Assembly (NCBI GenBank): GCA_017503015.1
Contig: JAFVTX010000007.1
Span: 1-37,231 of the forward strand
From: Fibrobacter sp.
GTDB lineage: Bacteria > Fibrobacterota > Fibrobacteria > Fibrobacterales > Fibrobacteraceae
DNA length: 37,231 nt
Direction of reading: 5' to 3'
Numbering within the stretch: position 1 is the stretch's first letter; every line of letters begins with the position of its first letter. Position numbers and translations under genes: made by a program. Positions 16,692 to 24,822 of the stretch are shown here, piece by piece. The notes under the pieces were generated by a model. It was not told where the DNA came from, searched no databases, and saw only the letters and a program-made list of their open reading frames with translations.

Positions 16692-17438
16692 ATGGATTTC
16701 TTCTGCGAACAAATTCCCTCCTATTTGCGAAAACTCTTTTGTGTTTTGCTTATTGCTTCTTGCTGTAATGCTTTTGGAGAGGAATCAGATGTTGAAGCTG
16801 AAAATTCGACAGTGAATGACAGTTATATCCCTTTAGGATTCACTTTTCATGCATCTTATGTGTCCCCGAAAACGGCTGAAGTTTCATTATTTGATATTCG
16901 TCCTTTTGCCGATGGCGATGCTTTCCATATAACAGAATGGCTGAGTTTATATTTTGGTTTTGATCCTGTGCATGTTAGTATAGGGCCTTCTGGCATTTCT
17001 GATGAAACTTTGCTTTCTATAGGGGCTTATGTTGTCGCAATGCCAATATTTCTGTTATTTGAAGACTCTGTGGCTCCAGATACAATTCATCGTGAAGATG
17101 GAACAAGTGCTAAAGACGTTCTTGCGATGATTTTTTTGGGGATCCCCCTTTATTTGTGGTGTGGCAATTTATACATCCCGCTTGTTCCAAAGGCATGGTT
17201 AGGGTTGACAGATCAAAGTCACCTGCTTACCTATGTTCTGACCGAAAAAGGATTCTATAGGCGTAGCTTTACATACGTAAACGATGTTGGTTTTCGCTTT
17301 TCTCCCATACGTTATGGGAATGGCGATTATCATGTGTATTTGGAAGGGGGTGTTCGGTTCGAAAAGAACTTTGCAGACGATTTTAAAACCCGATACTATT
17401 TTCAGCTAGGGTTCTCGAGTACACGCGGTACCAAATAA
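16692..17438 (+). CDS. Exported hypothetical protein
   Basis: 248 aa, not recognised. The N-terminus has a charged start and a hydrophobic stretch (LRKLFCVLLIASCCNAFGEE) consistent with a signal peptide or lipoprotein-like export signal. A central hydrophobic stretch (ETLLSIGAYVVAMPIFLLF and VLAMIFLGIPLYLWCG) may form membrane segments, and the C-terminal part with alternating aromatic residues (YHVYLEGGVRFEKNF) looks beta-rich, as in outer-membrane proteins. The gene is more AT-rich than its neighbours. It is flanked on both sides by copies of the same heptad-bearing direct repeat. TATATTTA lies ten bases before the ATG, with no clear ribosome-binding site. Confidence 0.65.
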   Translation: MDFFCEQIPSYLRKLFCVLLIASCCNAFGEESDVEAENSTVNDSYIPLGFTFHASYVSPKTAEVSLFDIRPFADGDAFHITEWLSLYFGFDPVHVSIGPSGISDETLLSIGAYVVAMPIFLLFEDSVAPDTIHREDGTSAKDVLAMIFLGIPLYLWCGNLYIPLVPKAWLGLTDQSHLLTYVLTEKGFYRRSFTYVNDVGFRFSPIRYGNGDYHVYLEGGVRFEKNFADDFKTRYYFQLGFSSTRGTK

Positions 17439-17464
17439 CGGGAATCTTATAAAAAGGCCAAAAA

Positions 17465-17505
17465 TAGAATTTAGACGAGAGGCGAGAGAAAAGTACGGGA
17501 AAATG
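17465..17505 (+). repeat. Heptad-bearing direct repeat, copy B (two units)
   Basis: ATAGAATTTA, then GACGAGA and GGCGAGA (17474-17487), then GAAAAGTACGGGAAAATGG. Identical to copy A at 16550-16607 except for two missing heptads. The two copies bracket the hypothetical gene at 16692-17438. Confidence 0.85.
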
Positions 17506-17516
17506 GGCTGAAAAAT

Positions 17517-17593
17517 GTCATTGCGAGCGTTGCGGCAACCGTGCTTGCACGAGTTGACATAACCGAGCCGCGCTAAAAGCACGCGAAGCGTGC
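17517..17593 (+). repeat. GTCATTGCGAG repeat start with small triloop hairpins
   Basis: GTCATTGCGAG is the start of a widespread intergenic repeat type. GTTG-CGG-CAAC (17529-17539) and GCACGC-GAA-GCGTGC (17579-17593) are triloop hairpins. No gene is seen in 17439-17916; it is a mosaic of repeats. Confidence 0.5.
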
Positions 17594-17615
17594 CAAGTAG
17601 AAAAAGACTATAAGT

Positions 17616-17643
17616 GTGGCTAGTGGTTGGTGATTGGTGGTTA
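17616..17643 (+). repeat. Heptanucleotide tandem repeat, GTGGTTG type
   Basis: Four in-register heptads: GTGGCTA, GTGGTTG, GTGATTG, GTGGTTA. Same 7-nt period as the repeats at 16562, 29576, 29717, 35064 and 37173, with a different sequence. Confidence 0.75.
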
Positions 17644-17666
17644 GGGAAACAACCCTTTCAAGCGAG

Positions 17667-17780
17667 TCATTCTGACGCCGAAGGCGGTATAGAATTGTTG
17701 CCAATTCATTGGCTTACAATTCTTAAGCTCTTGCGGGCTAAGAATCCAGTCCTGATAATACAAAGGGGGAAGAATCCCCC
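17667..17780 (+). repeat. Nested hairpins in intergenic repeat mosaic
   Basis: Starts with a GTCATTCTGAC repeat and GACGCC/GGCG hairpin. AGAATTGT-T-GCCAAT-TC-ATTGGC-TT-ACAATTCT (17691-17723) is a long near-perfect hairpin. GGGGGA-AGAA-TCCCCC (17765-17780) follows. No coding content is credible here. Confidence 0.5.
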
Positions 17781-17790
17781 TGATTGCTGT

Positions 17791-17833
17791 TTCGACAGGC
17801 ATTGCGTAAAACAAGGTTGGTGAGCCTGTCGAA
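17791..17833 (+). repeat. TTCGACAGGC inverted repeat
   Basis: TTCGACAGGC (17791-17800) and GCCTGTCGAA (17824-17833) form a perfect 10-bp stem with a 23-nt loop; a common type of dispersed bacterial intergenic repeat. Confidence 0.6.
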
Positions 17834-17841
17834 CCATCCAT

Positions 17842-17876
17842 CACCCCTTCGCCTAGGGGACACCCCTAAAACCCCC
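17842..17876 (-). repeat. GGGGTTTTAGGGG...CCCCTAGG hairpin repeat, copy 2
   Basis: Inverted relative to the copy at 825-861. TAGGGG-ACA-CCCCTA (17854-17868) forms the hairpin. It lies just past the 3' end of the ORF6N gene. Confidence 0.6.
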
Positions 17877-17916
17877 TCCCCGCAGAAACCTAATCTGCAT
17901 TGTCACCTTGTAATGC

Positions 17917-18900
17917 CTAGCTTTCTTTTTCTGCCTGAATTTTCTGCGATTCCTTCAACACTTCGTCCAACGTGAAATCTTCCTGCGTAAAGAAAAACGT
18001 ATTCTTGCCCAAATCCTTGAGCGAAGCCCCAAAGTGGTAAGCCGTATCGTCTATGAATAGGAATCGGTCGTGCATTCCGTAACTTGGCAAGACTTGCATC
18101 GGACTGTCGGGATATTGTTCGTTGTAAGTGGCTAGGTCCATTTCAAGGACTTTGCTTTTGTCATAGGTGTAGATTGTCACGGAAACGCCTTTTTCCCGCT
18201 TGAGCATCATGGCCAGAGTCTTCTCGGTCACGTACCTGTCGACAAGTACGATTCTTTTCTTTGCCTGACGAATCAGGTCACAGACAAATACATAGGCATC
18301 GAACTCCTGGTTGTTGTAAAATAAACCCTTGGATTTGAGTTCGCCACGGTCCATCGCCTCGAAAAGTTCGTCAAATTTTCGGTCATGGTCAAGCAGATGC
18401 TCGTCATGACCAGTCAAGCGGCAGTCCTGTTCCAAATCCTTTGCTTCCACGTTTGAAAGCCGATTGACGAGGCCTCCGTTACCCATCATAAGGTGACGCA
18501 GTTGCACGAAAGCCCGCATAATGGCGATGTTGACCTTGATTGCAGACTCACTTTTTAGAACCGAAGATAGCATCGCTACGCCTTGTTCGGTGAAAGCTAA
18601 AGAACGGTATTTTGTGTGTTTTCCCTTTAAATTTTGCCCCTTTTTTTCTAAGGTCGCATTTTGCGACCTTAGAAGTTGCGATTCCTCTAAAGAGAGTTGT
18701 ATGCAAAAATCTTCGGGAAAACGCTCAATATTGCGCTTTACCTGCTCATTTATACGCTTCGTTTCCACCCCGTAAAGCGTCGCCAAATCGCGGTCAAGCA
18801 GCACCTGCTTGCCACGAACAACTTGAATCATCTTTCCGATGCCCGACTCCATAAGCGGGTTAGGTGCGATACCATCCGTTTCTTCGGTCTTTCTAGCCAT
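17917..18900 (-). CDS. ORF6N-domain DNA-binding protein with PLD-like C-terminal segment
   Basis: 327 aa. The N-terminal ~120 residues (VVRGKQVLLDRDLATLYG, KRNIERFPEDFCIQL, TEQGVAMLSSVL) match the ORF6N domain of phage antirepressor-like proteins, widespread in bacterial accessory regions. A polar linker follows. The C-terminal part (~190-310) has IVLVDRYVTEKTLAMM and HDRFLFIDD, where His277-x-Arg279-x4-Asp284 resembles a single HKD-like motif of the phospholipase D superfamily, then YHFGASLKDLGK. GGAG stands before the ATG. A role as a DNA-binding regulator or nuclease-linked factor is inference. It lies directly upstream of, and divergent from, the defence-like operon region. Confidence 0.8.
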   Translation of the reverse strand: MARKTEETDGIAPNPLMESGIGKMIQVVRGKQVLLDRDLATLYGVETKRINEQVKRNIERFPEDFCIQLSLEESQLLRSQNATLEKKGQNLKGKHTKYRSLAFTEQGVAMLSSVLKSESAIKVNIAIMRAFVQLRHLMMGNGGLVNRLSNVEAKDLEQDCRLTGHDEHLLDHDRKFDELFEAMDRGELKSKGLFYNNQEFDAYVFVCDLIRQAKKRIVLVDRYVTEKTLAMMLKREKGVSVTIYTYDKSKVLEMDLATYNEQYPDSPMQVLPSYGMHDRFLFIDDTAYHFGASLKDLGKNTFFFTQEDFTLDEVLKESQKIQAEKES

Positions 18901-19099
18901 CTTCTACTCCTTCCGCCTACAAGCAAAAAAGGCGGGGCAAAGTGTTCTCGATGCAAATATACATTCCTCGTATGTCATATTATGACAGTTGGCGATTTTC
19001 GCGGAAATTTTGGCATTTTTGGGGAAATTCGACCCCTGCAGGCGGTTGAATTCTGCGTTTTTACGCTTTTTTCTCGCCTTCCGGGCGTGGCGTCACCTT

Positions 19100-19122
19100 T
19101 TGACACCGGAATAATTTATATT
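19100..19122 (+). promoter_or_regulatory. Promoter-like elements upstream of the repeated leader units
   Basis: TTGACA (19100-19105) and TATATT (19117-19122) are good boxes but are only 11 nt apart, too close for a standard sigma-70 promoter. TATATTTT also fits the -7-type element found elsewhere here. Confidence 0.3.
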
Positions 19123-19124
19123 TT

Positions 19125-19370
19125 GGGTGAAAATAGAGTTTTTGCTCTTGTTCTCCATCTGGAAACTAGACACTTTCATGAATACGGAGAATAAGGCGAA
19201 CGCTCACGTCTGCGACCGGCTTAGGCCTGCCGCATCGTTTTGGTACATGCATATTTGATAAATCTGCCTGTAGGCAAGCGGCCATTATGGGGCGTGAGTT
19301 GTTTGCGCTTGTTGTATTCGGGCAGTCTAGGCCTCCAGATGATAGGTGCATTCAACTCCACGCCTTTTTT
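19125..19370 (+). ncRNA. Candidate structured RNA, unit 1 (shared leader, terminator-like end)
   Basis: Begins after a promoter-like stretch and contains a ~55-nt leader (from 19144) that recurs at 19430. It ends with GGCGTGAGTTG (19291-19301) pairing, with one bulge, to CAACTCCACGCC (19353-19364), followed by six T. Internal GCCT-GT-AGGC adds structure. A 26-codon reading frame (19178-19258) lies inside. No known RNA family was recognised; the call rests on structure and duplication only. Confidence 0.3.
19178..19258 (+). other. Small reading frame inside unit 1
   Basis: ATG at 19178 opens 26 codons, beginning MNTENKANAHVC and ending FWYMHI. No ribosome-binding site is evident. In the duplicate unit the ATG is ACG and the frame shifts by one base, so a coding role is doubtful. 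Confidence 0.2.
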
Positions 19371-19402
19371 GTTTCCAGAAAATGCTTGGAATAGTCTGCA
19401 AG

Positions 19403-19422
19403 AACGAGGGTGAACGCTCGTT
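19403..19422 (+). other. Hairpin before unit 2
   Basis: AACGAG-N8-CTCGTT, immediately upstream of the second leader copy. Confidence 0.35.
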
Positions 19423-19429
19423 GAGTATC

Positions 19430-19558
19430 GCTCTTGTTCTTCATCTGGAAACTAGACACTTTCACGAATACAAGAATAAGACAATGACTCGCCATCGTCC
19501 GTGGATTGCACGGGCGTAGTGTACCCTGGGCGTGCCGTATACGCCCGGGATTGTTTTG
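19430..19558 (+). ncRNA. Candidate structured RNA, unit 2 (same leader, different body)
   Basis: The leader from 19430 to about 19484 matches unit 1 with two substitutions in the first 42 nt. The body then differs: CCGTG-GATTG-CACGG (19499-19513) and a terminator-like CCTGGGCGT / ACGCCCGGG stem (19525-19549) followed by ATTGTTTTG. An 11-codon frame MTRHRPWIARA lies at 19484-19519. Confidence 0.3.
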
Positions 19559-19562
19559 CAAC

Positions 19563-19595
19563 GTCATTGCGAACCCTGAAAGGGTGAAGCAATCC
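19563..19595 (+). repeat. GTCATTGCGA...GCAATCC intergenic repeat
   Basis: ATTGC (19566-19570) pairs with GCAAT (19589-19593), and ACCCT with AGGGT inside. A full copy of the type begun at 17517. Confidence 0.6.
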
Positions 19596-19646
19596 ATTGC
19601 AAGATTATGCGGGTGTATTGTATTCTTTGAAAATGTCGCGCTTTTA

Positions 19647-19680
19647 GGCGAGGAGTGAGTCGGCTCCTCGCCGTTCTTTT
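19647..19680 (+). terminator. Strong terminator upstream of the methyltransferase operon
   Basis: GGCGAGGAG (19647-19655) / CTCCTCGCC (19664-19672), 8-nt loop, then TTCTTTTT. It insulates the operon from upstream transcription, so the operon promoter should lie between 19681 and 19757. Confidence 0.75.
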
Positions 19681-19727
19681 TGCCCGCACCCCGGTCAAGC
19701 GAATCGGCCAGAACCGCTCCCGCGAGA

Positions 19728-19741
19728 GTGAACTCGTTCAC
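19728..19741 (+). promoter_or_regulatory. Palindrome upstream of the methyltransferase gene
   Basis: GTGAAC-TC-GTTCAC, perfect 6-bp arms, 17 nt before the ATG. It is a possible operator for control of the methyltransferase operon; no controller gene is seen nearby. Confidence 0.35.
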
Positions 19742-19757
19742 TTTCAACACGGAGCGA

Positions 19758-21113
19758 ATGGTGGCTCAGAATAAAGTCGGCAAAAACGACGAAGGAAAGA
19801 AATCTTTCAAATTCATAGATTTGTTTGCTGGACTGGGTGGTTTTCATCTGGCGTTGTCTTCCATAGGTGGGGAATGTGTTTTTGCTTCTGAATTGAAAGA
19901 AGATCTTCGAAAAATTTATAAACAGAATTTCGGCATGGAAATACAGGGCGATATTACAAAAATCGACCCAAAGAAAGATATTCCTCCACACAACGTATTA
20001 TGCGGTGGCTTTCCCTGTCAACCATTCAGTCAGGCCGGAAAAAGAGAAGGTTTTAATGATGTTCGTGGAACAATGTTTGATTATATCTGCAAGATTATTG
20101 AAGTCCACAAGCCAGAGTATCTTTTTTTAGAAAATGTTGCGAATTTGAAGGGGCATGATAAAGGAAATACCTGGAAAGTTATCCAAGATAAATTGGATAA
20201 TCTTGGATACAATGTGACTGCAGAAATATTATCACCTCATCAGTTTGGCATACCACAGCATAGGAAACGTATATACATCGTTGCACAACGAAAAGATTTT
20301 GGTGATTTTAGTGAATTTTCTTTTCCCAAGCCAACAAATTTGGAATGTGACATTAAAAGTGTAATAGATGAAAGTGATTCAGATGTAACCCTATTGCGAT
20401 ACGACACAAAGAATCAATTAAATGTGTGGCAAGAGTTTCTTGATAAAGCTTCAAGTCGCGGTGGTAAAATACCTGGCTTTCCTATTTGGGCAATGGAGTT
20501 TGGAGCGGATTACGATTTTGAAGATATCGCCCCCGCTTATCAAGAATTAAAAAAACTTGTTGGGAAAAGAGGACGATTGGGGTGTCGGGTTTTTGGAAAA
20601 ACTGTTGCGGACTGCTTGAAACTATTGCCGAATTATGCTCAAACAGCTAAGAATAAAACATTCCCATCATGGAAAATACGATACATAAGCCAGAATCGCG
20701 AGTTTTACGAAAATAATAAGGATTGGTTAAGAGAGTGGATGGAAAAGATTCGATACTTTGATAATAGCCACTTGAAATTAGAGTGGAACTGTGGTAATGT
20801 TGCGCCGATAATTTCGGATAAGATTGTTCAATTTAGAGCGTCTGGCATCCGCATTAAAAATCCCACTTTTTCTCCGGCGTTAAATCTTGTTGGTACGCAA
20901 ATACCGATTTTCTCTTGGGTTGCAATTCCGGGTAAAGATGATTATGGTCGGTATATGTCTGTACAAGAAGCGGCCAAATTGCAAGGGATGCAAAAACTGA
21001 AATTTGGCAACAAAGAATTCGAATTGTCTAAAACTCGAATATACGAAGCTTTGGGCAATGCAGTCAATGTTCAGTTGGTAAAAAAGATTGCAAAGAGGTT
21101 GATAAGACTATGA
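19758..21113 (+). CDS. DNA (cytosine-5)-methyltransferase
   Basis: 451 aa from the ATG at 19758, chosen because GGAG lies just upstream and homology-like sequence starts soon after; a start at 19680 would add 26 unlikely residues. Motif I FIDLFAGLGGF (19-29), motif IV GGFPCQPFSQAG with catalytic Cys87, motif VI ENV (125-127), motif VIII QHRKR (167-171), and motif X EALGNAVN near the C-terminus are all present, so the enzyme should be active. The region between VIII and X (~190-400) is the target-recognition part; the target site cannot be read. It is AT-rich, unlike core genes here. Its stop overlaps the next start by 4 nt (ATGA). Confidence 0.95.
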   Translation: MVAQNKVGKNDEGKKSFKFIDLFAGLGGFHLALSSIGGECVFASELKEDLRKIYKQNFGMEIQGDITKIDPKKDIPPHNVLCGGFPCQPFSQAGKREGFNDVRGTMFDYICKIIEVHKPEYLFLENVANLKGHDKGNTWKVIQDKLDNLGYNVTAEILSPHQFGIPQHRKRIYIVAQRKDFGDFSEFSFPKPTNLECDIKSVIDESDSDVTLLRYDTKNQLNVWQEFLDKASSRGGKIPGFPIWAMEFGADYDFEDIAPAYQELKKLVGKRGRLGCRVFGKTVADCLKLLPNYAQTAKNKTFPSWKIRYISQNREFYENNKDWLREWMEKIRYFDNSHLKLEWNCGNVAPIISDKIVQFRASGIRIKNPTFSPALNLVGTQIPIFSWVAIPGKDDYGRYMSVQEAAKLQGMQKLKFGNKEFELSKTRIYEALGNAVNVQLVKKIAKRLIRL

Positions 21114-22633
21114 TAAAAGAAAAAGTATCCATCGCAACAAAGCCTCTTGTTTATCAAGTTTTCAGGCATATATCAAATAAAGCTCACAATGCTCTTGCAG
21201 AGTATGTTGATAATTCAATATCAAGTTTCGAAAGGCATGCTGATATTTTAAAGCCTTTAAATCCTAATGGAAAACTAAAAGTAGAAATTACAATAACGGA
21301 TGATTATATACGCATAGAAGATAATGCTTTCGGAATAGAAGAAGAAAACTATCAAAGAGCTTTTGAACTTGCAAGAATTCCTTTGGATGCGACAGGGTTA
21401 AACGAATTCGGAATGGGAATGAAAGTATCTTCAATATGGTTGTCAAATCATTGGACTGTAGAATCAAAAGCGTGGGGCGAAGATTTAAAGAAGACTTTCG
21501 TGTTTGATTTAAAAGAGGTGTTGGATGAAGAAAAAACGGCAGTTGATGTAGAGGAAGTGCCTGCAAATGCTGATGAACACTATACAATAATCACGCTGAC
21601 AGATTTATCCCAATTTAAACCGACATCTAGACAAATTTCTGGTATAAAGAAGCATCTAAGCAGCATATATTCACATTTTATTAGGAGTAATGTTGTAGAT
21701 ATTTACGTCAATGGTGAATTGCTCGCTTATCATGAGCCTAAAATTCTTAATGCTCCTCATTATAAAAATGGGGGAGAAGCAATTGAATGGCGATTGAATA
21801 TAGATTATTCATTTCAAGGCGGAAAACAGAAAGTAAAGGGTTTTATTGCGGTCTTGGATCAGATGAGTACATCTGAAAACAACGGATTTCTCCTATTCCG
21901 TCGTGGAAGAACCATTGGAACGAGTTCCGACGAAAAATATCGGCCCAAGGCTCTTTGCGGGGATATTGGCTCGCCGCAATATAAAAGAATTTTCGGCGAA
22001 CTTGAAGTTGAAGGCTTTGATGTAAGTTTTACAAAAAATGCTTTTAATGAAGATGATCAGTTCCAGGCATTTATTGATGAGTTACGTAATGAAATAAAAT
22101 CTGATAAAACTCTTGATATTTTTGGTCAGGCGCAAAATTATAGAAAAGTTGAAGATCCTAAAAAAGCCGAGAAAAAAGCAGTTTCTGCGATGGCTCAGGC
22201 TTTATCTAAGCCAGTTGTGGTTTCTGCCACGGTGCCGCCGACTCCATCAGAAGGGCTGATTGTTGACGAAACTAAAGAAGATGTGCCAAATGAAAAAGTG
22301 GAATTGCTGATAGCACCTGTAAATAAGGTGATGAATATCGGAGAATCTACGTATAGTATTGAAATTCGATTCGAAAAAATTGCAGGGATATCCAAGTTTT
22401 ACTCAGTAGAAAAGTCTGCAGAGAATGATAAAAACTACGTCGTTCGTTTGTTTATGGATAATCCTTTTTTTGAAAGGTATAATGAAATATTAAAGGACGA
22501 AGAATGTACTGGTCCAATGCTCCATTTGGTTCAATCAATTGTTGGAGCAGAATTATTGATGAATGACAGCGGGTACGCTACGTATGCAAAGGCTTTCAGG
22601 AATAAATTGAATAGCCTGATTGGGAGATTCTAA
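21110..22633 (+). CDS. MORC/MutL-type GHKL ATPase of a restriction-like operon
   Basis: 507 aa. Bergerat-fold motifs are clear: N-box ALAEYVDNSIS (Glu31, Asp34, Asn35), G1 as IEDNAFGI (Asp71, Gly75) and G2 as GLNEFGMGMK (96-105). These match the prokaryotic MORC/MutL-like ATPases described in restriction-modification neighbourhoods, rather than MutL mismatch-repair proteins (no endonuclease motif) or histidine kinases. A second domain (~180-330) fits the S5-like transducer position; a linker at ~365-400 leads to a C-terminal ~130-residue domain I do not recognise. It is translationally coupled to the methyltransferase. ATP-driven clamp or DNA-loop activity is inference from the family. Confidence 0.88.
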   Translation: MIKEKVSIATKPLVYQVFRHISNKAHNALAEYVDNSISSFERHADILKPLNPNGKLKVEITITDDYIRIEDNAFGIEEENYQRAFELARIPLDATGLNEFGMGMKVSSIWLSNHWTVESKAWGEDLKKTFVFDLKEVLDEEKTAVDVEEVPANADEHYTIITLTDLSQFKPTSRQISGIKKHLSSIYSHFIRSNVVDIYVNGELLAYHEPKILNAPHYKNGGEAIEWRLNIDYSFQGGKQKVKGFIAVLDQMSTSENNGFLLFRRGRTIGTSSDEKYRPKALCGDIGSPQYKRIFGELEVEGFDVSFTKNAFNEDDQFQAFIDELRNEIKSDKTLDIFGQAQNYRKVEDPKKAEKKAVSAMAQALSKPVVVSATVPPTPSEGLIVDETKEDVPNEKVELLIAPVNKVMNIGESTYSIEIRFEKIAGISKFYSVEKSAENDKNYVVRLFMDNPFFERYNEILKDEECTGPMLHLVQSIVGAELLMNDSGYATYAKAFRNKLNSLIGRF

Positions 22634-22635
22634 AA

Positions 22636-24819
22636 ATGAGTGAAGAATACATTAAGGTCCTATTAGATGATGAAAAGATTTTTTTGACTAAACCCAAGGT
22701 TGGACCGAAAACTATAAGTTTAGTAAACTCTTTCGAGAATATTGACGATGATGGTAAGGCAATCCTTATTTCTGAGGCTCAGGACATTCTTAGCCACTGC
22801 ATTTTTTCTGGGAAGAATGATTGCATTACAAATATCGCTGTTGGTTACGTTCAAAGCGGAAAAACAATGTCGTTTACGGTTTTGACCGCCCTTGCTGCCG
22901 ATAACGGGTTTAAAATGGTTATTTATCTTACGGGAACTAAAACAAACCTGCAAGATCAGACCTACAAAAGATTGTGCTCTGATATCAGAATGATCGAAGA
23001 TAGTAGTGACTATTTTAAAATTATTCCTGACGGTAAGTGTTCTGTTTCTGTAATCAAAGACTATGTCCAAGAAGAAGATTATACTCTTTTGTTGCCTATT
23101 TTAAAACATTACAAGCATATAAATGCGTTGTCTGATGTTTTAAGAAATGTAGAGGTTGAACATCTCTTGGATAAAAAAGCTGTGTTGATTATTGATGACG
23201 AGGCAGACCAATCAAGTTTTAATACATATGCAAGGCAGAATTCGACAAAAGAAGATTGGGAAGACGATGAATACAGTAAAACCTACACTAGTATAAACAA
23301 TTTAAAAAATGCCCTACCTTGCCACTCTTATGTTCAGTATACAGCCACCCCTCAAGCTGCGTTTTTGATTGATAATAATGACATCCTTTCTCCACAATAC
23401 CATACAGTTTTAACGGAAGGGAAAGGATATACTGGAGGAAAATATTTCTTTAAAAGTAATGATCGGCAGTATGTGATAGAAATCCCTGATGACGAAATCT
23501 ATCATAGCAGAAGAAATCCATTGCCTGATAAGCCAGAATCATTTGATAAAGCGTTAATGCAATTTTTTGTGAGTGTTGCAATTGTTGTGAGAATTCAGAA
23601 AAGATTGGATTACTTGTCGATGATGGTTCATATAGATGGTAATACCAAATCAAATGAAAAATTTAAACAATGGACGGACGATACCATTAGTGAATGGATT
23701 CAAATGTTTCGCGATGGACCTTCTGATATTGCGTGGCCGGCATTTCAGTTGAAAATCCGTGCTGCATATGAAGAAATGTCAAAGTATGTCGAAAATAAGC
23801 CTTCTTTTGAAGATGTCTTAGATAAAATGCCCAAAGTATTGAAAAATAGGCAGACCTATTTGATACAGGGAAATTCTAACGAAGAAATTGATTGGAAATC
23901 TTCTTGCGCACATATTCTTGTCGGTGCAGATATGTTGAATCGTGGTTTTACGGTTGAGCATTTGTCAATGACTTATATGCCTAGATCTCCGGTTGGAAGG
24001 GCCACTGCCGACACTATTGAACAGCGTTGTCGATTCTTTGGGTATAAAGAGAAATATTCTGATATTATTCGCATATATCTTTCCCGAAAGAGCATTGGAG
24101 AGTTTAATGCATATGTTGACCATGAAGAGATGCTGAGGACAAATTTAAAGCAATGTAAGACTTTAAAAGAATTTGCAAAACAATACAAAACAATGGTCAT
24201 GAGCCCCTTGTTGAAACCCACGAGAGCAAATATCCTGTCTTCTAGGTTGATACGAAGCAAGATGAATGGGTGGCGGCAACTTCGCTCTTTGTATAAATGT
24301 AATGAAAATAAGGAAAGGTTTGAAACCTTTAGAAATCGCATAGATAATTGGGTATTGGATTTTGACTATAAAAATCCTATGAGAAACCATAATGTTGCGA
24401 AAGTCTCTATTGAAAATTTTATTTCCTTCTTCAAAGGAATTGTTTATTCTGATTTGCCGAATATAGCTCGTAAAATAGCAACAATCCAATACTTAAACTA
24501 TTTGGCGGAAAACGGGAAAATCTCATATGTGAATGTATATGACATTGCTTGCGGCAATACGCGCGAGCGTAAATTAGATGGTGACATCCCGAATAACTTA
24601 CAAGAAGGTCGTGCGGCAAATGGTAGCTACCCTGGCGACAAGGCTGTAAAAACCGATGATACGATTTGTGTTCAATTACATCATATTTTAATTAAGAATA
24701 AAGATATATCATCTGTAAAATACAGAGATGTGACTGACTTGTATAACATTGCAATATATTATCCAGAGAAAATTGGAGAAGATTATATATCGCTCGACGA
24801 AGAAGATGAGGATGCGTAA
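22636..24819 (+). CDS. Z1-domain superfamily II helicase/ATPase
   Basis: 727 aa. Walker A GYVQSGKT (70-77), Walker B VLIIDDEAD (183-191), motif III-like QYTATPQAA (~234-242) and the Z1 signature GADMLNRGFTVEHLS followed by EQRCRFFGYKEKY (~420-465) identify an endonuclease-associated Z1 helicase. In known operons such proteins accompany MORC/MutL ATPases, cytosine methylases and PD-(D/E)XK proteins, presumably translocating on DNA. The C-terminal ~250 residues are helical and charged and end with an acidic tail (SLDEEDEDA). It begins 2 nt after the ATPase stop and is followed after 3 nt by the nuclease-like gene. AT-rich. Confidence 0.9.
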   Translation: MSEEYIKVLLDDEKIFLTKPKVGPKTISLVNSFENIDDDGKAILISEAQDILSHCIFSGKNDCITNIAVGYVQSGKTMSFTVLTALAADNGFKMVIYLTGTKTNLQDQTYKRLCSDIRMIEDSSDYFKIIPDGKCSVSVIKDYVQEEDYTLLLPILKHYKHINALSDVLRNVEVEHLLDKKAVLIIDDEADQSSFNTYARQNSTKEDWEDDEYSKTYTSINNLKNALPCHSYVQYTATPQAAFLIDNNDILSPQYHTVLTEGKGYTGGKYFFKSNDRQYVIEIPDDEIYHSRRNPLPDKPESFDKALMQFFVSVAIVVRIQKRLDYLSMMVHIDGNTKSNEKFKQWTDDTISEWIQMFRDGPSDIAWPAFQLKIRAAYEEMSKYVENKPSFEDVLDKMPKVLKNRQTYLIQGNSNEEIDWKSSCAHILVGADMLNRGFTVEHLSMTYMPRSPVGRATADTIEQRCRFFGYKEKYSDIIRIYLSRKSIGEFNAYVDHEEMLRTNLKQCKTLKEFAKQYKTMVMSPLLKPTRANILSSRLIRSKMNGWRQLRSLYKCNENKERFETFRNRIDNWVLDFDYKNPMRNHNVAKVSIENFISFFKGIVYSDLPNIARKIATIQYLNYLAENGKISYVNVYDIACGNTRERKLDGDIPNNLQEGRAANGSYPGDKAVKTDDTICVQLHHILIKNKDISSVKYRDVTDLYNIAIYYPEKIGEDYISLDEEDEDA

Positions 24820-24822
24820 TTT

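Noticed and set aside
17641-17844. Small minus-strand open frame of 67 codons
   Set aside because: It is made up of dispersed hairpin repeats (17667-17833) and has no support as a gene.
19352-19750. Minus-strand open frame of 132 codons upstream of the methyltransferase
   Set aside because: It runs through the unit 2 leader repeat, a dispersed GTCATTGCGA repeat and a terminator; no domain or ribosome-binding site is seen.
19680-19757. N-terminal extension of the methyltransferase from 19680
   Set aside because: The added 26 residues are Arg/Ala/Ser-rich, overlap the terminator tail and a palindrome, and lack a ribosome-binding site; the ATG at 19758 has GGAG upstream.
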